Assembly: GCA_947447845.1 (NCBI GenBank)
Contig: CANFNO010000162.1
Location: 1-6,726 of the forward strand
Length of the DNA stretch: 6,726 bases
Direction of reading: 5' to 3'
Source: Burkholderiales bacterium
GTDB lineage: Bacteria; Pseudomonadota; Gammaproteobacteria; Burkholderiales; Burkholderiaceae
This document shows, piece by piece, positions 1 to 5,268 of the stretch (positions within the stretch are counted from its first letter, which is position 1; each line of letters begins with the position of its first letter). The translations under genes were made by a program, and so were the position numbers. Under the pieces are notes generated by a model, which was not told where the DNA came from, ran no database searches, and saw only the letters and a program-made list of their open reading frames with translations.

Positions 1-1
1 C

Positions 2-868
2 TTTGCTTACCTGCAAACTGTGCCTGCCCAACCGCGTGCCAACCAGACCCATGAATTGCGCTGGCCTTTCAACACCCAAATTGCGCTGCGTGCCTGGCGC
101 ATGCTGTTTTTTAGCCCGGCAGACGCTGCGCCAGTGGGGGCCAGCGTGGCGTCACCTGGCAACTTGGAGATTCAGCGCGGCGAATACCTGGTGCAAGGCT
201 TGGGCCATTGCATGGAGTGCCACGGCGCTCGCAATGCTTTGGGCGCCTTGTCGGGAGCGCCGGTCGGCACCGTGTTGCCGGGCAGCCAGTGGTTTGCACC
301 CTCGCTGAACGACACCGCACAGGCTTCGGTCTCGAATTGGACTGTCGAAGAAATTGCGCGCTTTTTACAAACCGGCGCAAACAGCCAGGCTCTGGCGCAA
401 GGCCCCATGGCGGAAGTCGTGCAGCACGGTACGCAATATCTGAGCGATGCCGATGCAAAGGCCATGGCGCTTTACCTCAAAACTCTACAGCAAGTAACGC
501 CAAAAGCCGCGAAAAGCGTGCCAGCAAACAAGGGCTTGAAAGCCGGTGCCAAACTGTATGAAACCCATTGCGCCGATTGCCATGGTCTGCAAGGCCAGGG
601 CCGACCGAACGCCTATCCGGCACTGGCAGGCAACCGCGCCGTGCTGATGGACAACGCTAACAACCTGATTCATAGTGTGCTGGACGGCGGCTTTGCTGCC
701 ACCACCACAGGCCACGCCCGCCCCTTTGGCATGCCGCCCTACAGGCTGCAGTTAAACGATGCTGAGATTGCCAGCGTGCTGACCTATGTGCGAAACGCGT
801 GGGGCAACCAGGCGGGCGCCATTGCCGAGTTTGATATAAATAAGTTACGTCGCTCCCTGGCTCCTTAA
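2..868 (+). CDS. Multiheme (probably triheme) cytochrome c, 5'-truncated by the window edge
   Basis: This is the C-terminal ~288 residues of a c-type cytochrome of the COG2010 kind. Such proteins serve as the periplasmic electron-transfer subunit of membrane-linked alcohol, gluconate, aldehyde or molybdenum-hydroxylase type dehydrogenases. Two covalent heme sites are visible: CMECH (nt 209-223) and CADCH (nt 569-583). Likely distal Met ligands lie in GPMAEVV (near nt 407) and FGMPP (near nt 731). The linker before the first visible site (a PFN motif, then RxxxLFF) and the GEYLVQGLGHC context match the second domain of three-heme family members. The first CXXCH and the signal peptide should therefore lie upstream. 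The frame is open to the left edge, so the GTG at 20 is an internal valine codon and not the start. No C-terminal membrane anchor is seen. The stop is TAA at 866-868. The dehydrogenase partner is not in view, so the substrate is unknown. Confidence 0.9.
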   Translation, partial: FAYLQTVPAQPRANQTHELRWPFNTQIALRAWRMLFFSPADAAPVGASVASPGNLEIQRGEYLVQGLGHCMECHGARNALGALSGAPVGTVLPGSQWFAPSLNDTAQASVSNWTVEEIARFLQTGANSQALAQGPMAEVVQHGTQYLSDADAKAMALYLKTLQQVTPKAAKSVPANKGLKAGAKLYETHCADCHGLQGQGRPNAYPALAGNRAVLMDNANNLIHSVLDGGFAATTTGHARPFGMPPYRLQLNDAEIASVLTYVRNAWGNQAGAIAEFDINKLRRSLAP

Positions 869-926
869 ACTACAGCGCATGCCCACACCTTGTACCGCCG
901 CCCGCCCTAACTCTGCCTTGGCGCAC

Positions 927-931
927 AAGGG
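927..931 (+). promoter_or_regulatory. Ribosome binding site of the hybrid kinase gene
   Basis: AAGGG lies 8 bases before the ATG at 940 and is a reasonable Shine-Dalgarno match. It supports the ATG as the start. The reading frame stays open upstream to a TAA at 841-843 but offers no ATG, GTG or TTG. No convincing -35/-10 pair was found in the 71-base gap between the cytochrome stop and this gene. Confidence 0.55.
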
Positions 932-939
932 CTTTATCC

Positions 940-3099
940 ATGGCTAGCCTGACCCGGCGCCGCCGTATCGGCGTGGCGCTGCGGGCGCCGTTGCAGGTGC
1001 CCAAACCTGACCATCTGGACGCGACGCAAGAACTCATCATCGAAGGCTACCGCCCCGCGCAGATGATTGCCGATCTGCGCAAGTACCAGACCGAACTCGA
1101 GATACAAAACAAGGCCCTGCGCTACAGCCAACAAGAGGCGGAAGGCGCGTCCGAACGCTTTGCCACCCTCTTCTCCAGCGTACCTTTGGCCCTGATGGTG
1201 GTGGACGAAGAAGGCCTGGTATTGGCCAGCAATGCCATGGCCTTGCGGCTGTTTCAACCGCTCGAGAGCGATCCGCCGCTGAACTTTCTGTTGCCCTTCG
1301 TAGGGCCGGATCACACCGATGAAGTGGCGGTGTCGTTCCTGAGCGCCAAAGCCAGTGGCTCAAGCGAAGTCAACGAAGTAGTTTTCCAAAGCGGCGCCAA
1401 CGGCCACTTTACCGGCGACCTGCACATTGCCCGCATCGAGAACCCGCTAGACGACCTGGCCCACTTCATCTGCGCCATCATTGACCAGGGGCCGCTCCTG
1501 GCGCAACGCCTGGCTCTGCAGGAAAGTGCCACCGTGCTGCTGCAGCGCAATGAAGACTTGCTGCTCAGCGAGAAGCGCATGGCCGCCATCATCAACTCGT
1601 CGCTGGACGCCATTCTGTGCGTGGACGAAAGTCACCGCATCGCGGTCTTCAACCCGGCTGCGACTCAGCTCTTTGGTTGCCCTGCAACGTCGGCCATCGG
1701 CAGCCCGCTGGGGCGCTTCCTGCCCGATGTGCAGGCCCTACTGCAGCAAGGTCAGGTACCAGATCAAGCCATGCTGGGCGAGTTCCGCGCCGCCACCCAG
1801 CAGGGAGCCGATATTTTTGTCGAGATCAGTATCTCGCTTGAGCGCGGTCTTACAACCGGCGGCGGCGGTGTCATTACCACCTTGTTTGTACGCGACCTGA
1901 CGGCCCGCAAGCAGGCCGAGGCCAAGCGATTGGCACTTGAAACGCAGCTGCGCGAATCCCAGAAAATGCAGGCCATCGGCACGATGGCCGGCGGCATTGC
2001 ACACGACTTCAACAACATCCTGAGTGCCATCCTGGGCAATGTGGATCTGGCTATGCAGGACACACCGGAACAGTCCGGCGCCCTCACCAGCCTGAACGAA
2101 ATCGAGAAGGCGGGACGACGTGCACGGGATCTGGTGCGCCAGATTCTTACCTTTAGCCGCAATGAGCCACCGCGTCGCATCCCCATGCGCCTGAGCGAGG
2201 TGGTCCACGAAACCGTGCGCCTGGTCCGTGTGACCTTGCCGCCCGGTGTGGAACTCAAGGTGCAGGAGGCGCCCGATTGCAGCAGCGTGCTGGCTGATGC
2301 GACCCAGGTGGAGCAGGCCCTCCTCAATCTGTGCACCAATGCGATCCTGGCTGTGGGCCAGGACAAGGGCTGGGTACGCATTGAAGTTGGCAACACGCAA
2401 CTCGATTTTCCCGACTGCAGTCGCATTGGGGTGCCGCCGGGCATGTATGTCGACCTGTCGGTCAAAGACAGCGGCAGCGGTATTACCCCGGCCACCATGC
2501 GGCGAATTTTTGAGCCCTTCTTCACCACGCGCCAAGTGGGCCAGGGTACCGGTTTGGGCCTGTCGGTGGTGCACGGCATCATGCAAACGCACCAGGGCGG
2601 CATCGATGTGGGCAGTACGCCCGGCCTGGGCAGCACCTTTCACCTGTATTTTCCGGCCTGCGAGCATGCGCCTGCGGTCGATGCAGAGCCGCAGGCAGCG
2701 GCTGCCGTCGTGCACGGGCGAGGACGCCACGTGATGTATGTGGACGACGACCAGGCTTTGGTGTTTCTGGTCGAGCGGGTGTTGCGCCGCAAAGGTTTCA
2801 CCGTCACCAGTTTTACCGACCCCCTGGAGGCGCAAGCCGCCCTGACAGAGCGTGCCCAGGACTTTGACCTGCTGGTTACCGACTACAACATGCCGGGCTT
2901 TAGTGGCTTGGACCTGCTGCGCGCGGCCAAAGCGCTGCGCCCGGATTTGCCCGTGGCACTGGCTTCGGGCTATGTCACGCCCGAGATCGAGAAGAGCGCG
3001 TTTGAGGCGGGTGCCAGCGCCCTGGTCTACAAGCCCAACGATGTGAACGAGTTATGTGAAACCGTGCAGCGCCTGATTCTGGGTGCCCATGCCGCTTGA
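940..3099 (+). CDS. Soluble PAS-PAS hybrid sensor histidine kinase with C-terminal receiver domain
   Basis: This 719-residue cytoplasmic hybrid kinase autophosphorylates on a His and can pass the phosphate to its own receiver. There is no signal peptide or membrane segment. In order: a basic N terminus (1-20), a short coiled coil (~41-72, LRKYQTELEIQNKAL), a PAS-like region (~73-185), a second PAS (~213-325), and HisKA with AGGIAHDFNN (H355). The HATPase follows, with N box (~453-468, LLNLCTNA), G1 KDSGSG (D510), F box FEPFF and G2 GQGTGLGLS (534-542). The receiver (~598-715) has acidic D602-D604, phospho-acceptor D648 in VTDYNMPG, switch S676 and K698 in YKP. All key residues are intact, so both phosphorylation sites should work. 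The architecture is NtrB-like with a fused receiver. No HPt domain or DNA-binding regulator is nearby, so the output is unknown. The signal is presumably cytosolic (PAS ligand, redox or protein contact). The end overlaps rluA by 11 bases. Confidence 0.92.
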   Translation: MASLTRRRRIGVALRAPLQVPKPDHLDATQELIIEGYRPAQMIADLRKYQTELEIQNKALRYSQQEAEGASERFATLFSSVPLALMVVDEEGLVLASNAMALRLFQPLESDPPLNFLLPFVGPDHTDEVAVSFLSAKASGSSEVNEVVFQSGANGHFTGDLHIARIENPLDDLAHFICAIIDQGPLLAQRLALQESATVLLQRNEDLLLSEKRMAAIINSSLDAILCVDESHRIAVFNPAATQLFGCPATSAIGSPLGRFLPDVQALLQQGQVPDQAMLGEFRAATQQGADIFVEISISLERGLTTGGGGVITTLFVRDLTARKQAEAKRLALETQLRESQKMQAIGTMAGGIAHDFNNILSAILGNVDLAMQDTPEQSGALTSLNEIEKAGRRARDLVRQILTFSRNEPPRRIPMRLSEVVHETVRLVRVTLPPGVELKVQEAPDCSSVLADATQVEQALLNLCTNAILAVGQDKGWVRIEVGNTQLDFPDCSRIGVPPGMYVDLSVKDSGSGITPATMRRIFEPFFTTRQVGQGTGLGLSVVHGIMQTHQGGIDVGSTPGLGSTFHLYFPACEHAPAVDAEPQAAAAVVHGRGRHVMYVDDDQALVFLVERVLRRKGFTVTSFTDPLEAQAALTERAQDFDLLVTDYNMPGFSGLDLLRAAKALRPDLPVALASGYVTPEIEKSAFEAGASALVYKPNDVNELCETVQRLILGAHAA

Positions 3100-3757
3100 C
3101 CTGGTGTATGCCGACTCCGGCATCGTGGTGCTGAACAAACCCTCAGGCTTGCTAGCCGTCCCCGGCAAAACCAGCGACCTGTGCCTGAGCCTGCAAGTGC
3201 AAGCGCAATTTGCCGACGCCCTGATCGTGCACCGGTTAGATATGGCCACCTCCGGCCTGATGGTGATGGCGCGGGGCATCGCGGCTCAGCGCGTGTTGAA
3301 CGATCACTTTGCGCAGCGGCGGGTGCACAAGCGCTACGCGGCCATTGCGCACGGTGATTGCCGCGTGACGCGGGCCAACAACGACACAGACACCGACGAC
3401 GTGTGGCAGACGATAGACCTTCCCATCATTGTCGATTGGCCCAACCGCCCCTTGCGCAAAATTGATTTTGAAACCGGCAAACCCAGCAGCACGCGCTGGC
3501 GCTGCGTGGCCTATGACGCGGACCGCAACGCCTCACGCCTCGAACTCGAACCCCTCACCGGACGCAGCCACCAGTTGCGCGTCCACCTGCAAGCCATCGG
3601 GCACCCGATTTTGGGCGACGCCCTCTATGCGCCGCCGGACGTAGCCGCCGCAAGTCCACGTTTGCTGCTACACGCCACCGAACTGGCTTTTGCCCATCCC
3701 ATCAGCGGTGAGTGGATAAGTTTTGCCAGCCCGGATGGCTTCGAGCCTCACGTCTAA
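3089..3757 (+). CDS. rluA: Dual-specificity pseudouridine synthase RluA (23S rRNA / tRNA)
   Basis: This 222-residue enzyme converts uridine to pseudouridine. E. coli RluA acts on 23S rRNA U746 and on U32 of several tRNAs. The catalytic motif HRLDMATSGL gives D51. NKPSGLLAVPG (15-25), the DWPNRP and FETGKP segments, LTGRSHQLRVH, GHPILGD and PRLLLHA follow E. coli RluA (219 residues) closely, which is why I prefer RluA over RluC/RluD. No S4 domain is present, as expected for RluA. The ATG at 3089 is chosen because MPLDLVYADSG begins right before the conserved core. A GTG two codons earlier (3083) is possible. The start lies inside the kinase gene (11-base overlap) with only a weak GGG/TGGGTG ahead of it, suggesting translational coupling. 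An acidic stretch (N97-D104) before DLPI makes one loop about 11 residues longer than in E. coli. Confidence 0.88.
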   Translation: MPLDLVYADSGIVVLNKPSGLLAVPGKTSDLCLSLQVQAQFADALIVHRLDMATSGLMVMARGIAAQRVLNDHFAQRRVHKRYAAIAHGDCRVTRANNDTDTDDVWQTIDLPIIVDWPNRPLRKIDFETGKPSSTRWRCVAYDADRNASRLELEPLTGRSHQLRVHLQAIGHPILGDALYAPPDVAAASPRLLLHATELAFAHPISGEWISFASPDGFEPHV

Positions 3758-3767
3758 AATGGTCGCG
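3755..3767 (+). promoter_or_regulatory. Candidate promoter -10 element giving a leaderless rnm transcript
   Basis: TAAAAT at 3755-3760 matches the sigma-70 -10 consensus TATAAT in 5 of 6 positions. It is formed partly from the rluA stop codon. Initiation about 7 bases past the hexamer would fall on base 3767, the first base of the GTG start of the PHP gene, so the message would have no leader. No Shine-Dalgarno sequence precedes that GTG, which fits. Against it, the expected -35 position (about 3732-3737, CGGATG) does not resemble TTGACA. Similar TAAAAT boxes close to start codons are, to my recollection, frequent in Comamonadaceae. Confidence 0.35.
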
Positions 3768-4621
3768 TGACAAACATACTGAACGCCGATCTGCACTGCC
3801 ACTCCGTTGTCTCGGACGGCACCCTTACCCCCGAAGACCTGGCGGCCCGCGCCAAAGCCAATGGCGTGGAGTTGTGGTCGCTGACCGACCACGATGAAAT
3901 CGGCGGCCAGGCCCGTGCGTTGGCAGCCGCAAAAGCCCAAGGCATGCGCTACCTCACTGGCGTGGAAATCTCGGTCACCTTTATCGGCCACACGGTGCAC
4001 ATCGTTGGACTTGGTTTTGATGCCGACAACGCGGCACTCGCACAGGGCTTGCGCGACACGCGCGGCGGACGTAAACAGCGCGCCATGGAAATGTCCGACG
4101 ATCTGGCCAGGGTAGGCATTCTGGGGGCTTACGAGGGCGCGTTGCCCTTTGTCGGCAACCCCGAGTTGATTTCGCGCACCCACTTTGCCCGCTTTCTGGT
4201 GGAGAGTGGCGTCTGCAAAGAAACCAACGAGGTGTTTCGTAAATACCTCACCGAAGGCAAACCCGGCTACGTGCCGCACCGCTGGGCCACGCTCAGGGAC
4301 GCCGTCACCTGGATTACCGAGGCCGGTGGCATGGCCGTGATTGCACACCCTGCGCGCTACAAGTTCACGCCGAATGAAGAGTACGCGCTGTTCACCGAAT
4401 TTAAGGCCCTTGGGGGCCAAGGCGTGGAAGTGGTGACCGGCAGCCACAGCGCGGCTGAATATGTCACCTACGCCCACACGGCACGGGAATTTGGCTTGGC
4501 CGCCTCGCGCGGCAGCGATTTTCACAGCCCGGCCGAAAGCCACACCGAACTGGGCACACTGCCCCTGCTGAACAAGGAACTCACACCCGTGTGGGAACTG
4601 CTGAGTAGTCGAATTCAATAA
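3767..4621 (+). CDS. rnm: PHP-domain 5'-3' nuclease / 3',5'-bisnucleotide phosphatase (YciV, RNase AM type)
   Basis: This 284-residue PHP-domain metallohydrolase (E. coli YciV/RNase AM is ~293) trims the 5' ends of rRNAs and short RNAs in E. coli. A betaproteobacterial homologue hydrolyses nucleoside 3',5'-bisphosphates. Metal-site residues are all visible: D8, H10 and H12 in DLHCH, D17 in SDG, D41 and H42 in LTDHD, E67 in GVEIS, H78 in HIVG, H139 in RTHFA, H194 in IAHPAR, and D251 and H253 in GSDFH. The fold appears complete and no catalytic residue is missing. The GTG start at 3767 puts the DLHCH strand at the expected place near the N terminus. The nearby ATG at 3759 is in another frame and stops after three residues. 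The gene lies 9 bases after rluA and 19 before yciO, a neighbourhood that fits RNA processing. Which of the two known activities dominates in this organism cannot be told from sequence. Confidence 0.88.
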   Translation: MTNILNADLHCHSVVSDGTLTPEDLAARAKANGVELWSLTDHDEIGGQARALAAAKAQGMRYLTGVEISVTFIGHTVHIVGLGFDADNAALAQGLRDTRGGRKQRAMEMSDDLARVGILGAYEGALPFVGNPELISRTHFARFLVESGVCKETNEVFRKYLTEGKPGYVPHRWATLRDAVTWITEAGGMAVIAHPARYKFTPNEEYALFTEFKALGGQGVEVVTGSHSAAEYVTYAHTAREFGLAASRGSDFHSPAESHTELGTLPLLNKELTPVWELLSSRIQ

Positions 4622-4640
4622 AAACGATAACAATAACAAG

Positions 4641-5264
4641 ATGGCACAACACTTCGAAGTCCACCCCGTAAACCCGCAACCCCGCCTGCTCAAACAAGCC
4701 GTAGCTCTGCTGGAAAAAGGTGGCGTGCTGGCCGTACCAACAGACTCCAGCTATGCCCTGGTCTGCCACCTCGACGACAAGGCTGCGGTCGACCATCTGC
4801 GCCGCATCCGAGGCGTGGACGACAAGCACCAACTCACGTTGCTATGCCGCGACCTCAGCGAGTTGGCCAACTACGCCCGGGTGGACAACCGCCAATACCG
4901 CCTGCTCAAAGCGGCGACGCCGGGGCCCTTCACCTTCATTCTGGAAGCCAGTAAGGAAGTGCCCAGGCGTGTGAGCCACCCCTCGCGCAAGACCATTGGC
5001 CTGCGTGTGCCTGATCACAAGGTCCTGCAGGAACTCCTGGCCATGCATGGCTCGGCCCTGCTCGCCACCACGCTGATCCCGCCCGGCGACACCCATCCGC
5101 TGAACAATGCCGAAGACATCCGTGAGCGATTCGAGAAAGTGATTGCGGGTGTGTTGGATGCAGGTGCCTGCACACAGGAACCCACCACGGTGGTGGACCT
5201 GACCGGAGAAACGCCTGAGATCGTGCGCCAGGGACGCGGCGATCCCGCACTACTGGGGCTCTAA
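4641..5264 (+). CDS. yciO: YciO family protein (YrdC/Sua5 fold, TsaC paralog)
   Basis: This 207-residue single-domain protein of the YrdC fold matches E. coli YciO (206 residues) almost end to end, including the opening HPxNPQ.RL, PTDSSYAL (33-40), LTLLCRDLSELA (65-76), TPGPFTFIL (93-101), KEVPRR, RKTIGLRVPDH (116-125), TTLIPPGD and PTTVVDLT (181-188). That agreement also fixes the ATG at 4641. The family is a paralog of TsaC/Sua5, which makes threonylcarbamoyl-AMP for tRNA t6A37. YciO differs from TsaC around the substrate pocket and its own role is unsettled; RNA or nucleotide binding is the usual inference. No clear Shine-Dalgarno is seen in the A-rich 19-base spacer, which contains a short AATAAC-like repeat and should be unstructured. 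It is probably co-transcribed with the PHP nuclease gene, as in E. coli. It is unlikely to be the cell's only TsaC, since it lacks TsaC-type signatures. Confidence 0.88.
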   Translation: MAQHFEVHPVNPQPRLLKQAVALLEKGGVLAVPTDSSYALVCHLDDKAAVDHLRRIRGVDDKHQLTLLCRDLSELANYARVDNRQYRLLKAATPGPFTFILEASKEVPRRVSHPSRKTIGLRVPDHKVLQELLAMHGSALLATTLIPPGDTHPLNNAEDIRERFEKVIAGVLDAGACTQEPTTVVDLTGETPEIVRQGRGDPALLGL

Positions 5265-5268
5265 CGCT

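Noticed and set aside
20..868. A complete cytochrome c gene starting at GTG 20
   Set aside because: The frame is open further left, the encoded start lacks a signal peptide, and the first heme domain of the family is missing.
890..918. TTGTAC at 890-895 as a -35 box for the kinase gene
   Set aside because: At 17 bases downstream the sequence is CTGCCT, which does not resemble a -10 box. No support for a promoter.
1738..2835. Long antisense open frame (365 codons) opposite the hybrid kinase, plus a second one at 1764-2636 in another frame
   Set aside because: Both lie wholly within a well-conserved kinase core on the other strand. Their translations show no recognisable domain and are rich in Arg, His and Ser as expected of shadow frames in GC-rich DNA.
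4622..4640. A-rich spacer before yciO (ataacaataac) as a promoter or regulatory repeat
   Set aside because: TAACAA is a mediocre -10 and nothing like a -35 lies at the right distance. The short repeat is only about two units and may be low-complexity sequence.
3668..4693. Antisense open frame (341 codons) opposite the PHP nuclease gene
   Set aside because: It crosses three gene boundaries of a convincing + strand run, has no recognisable motif, and the + strand frame carries every PHP metal ligand.
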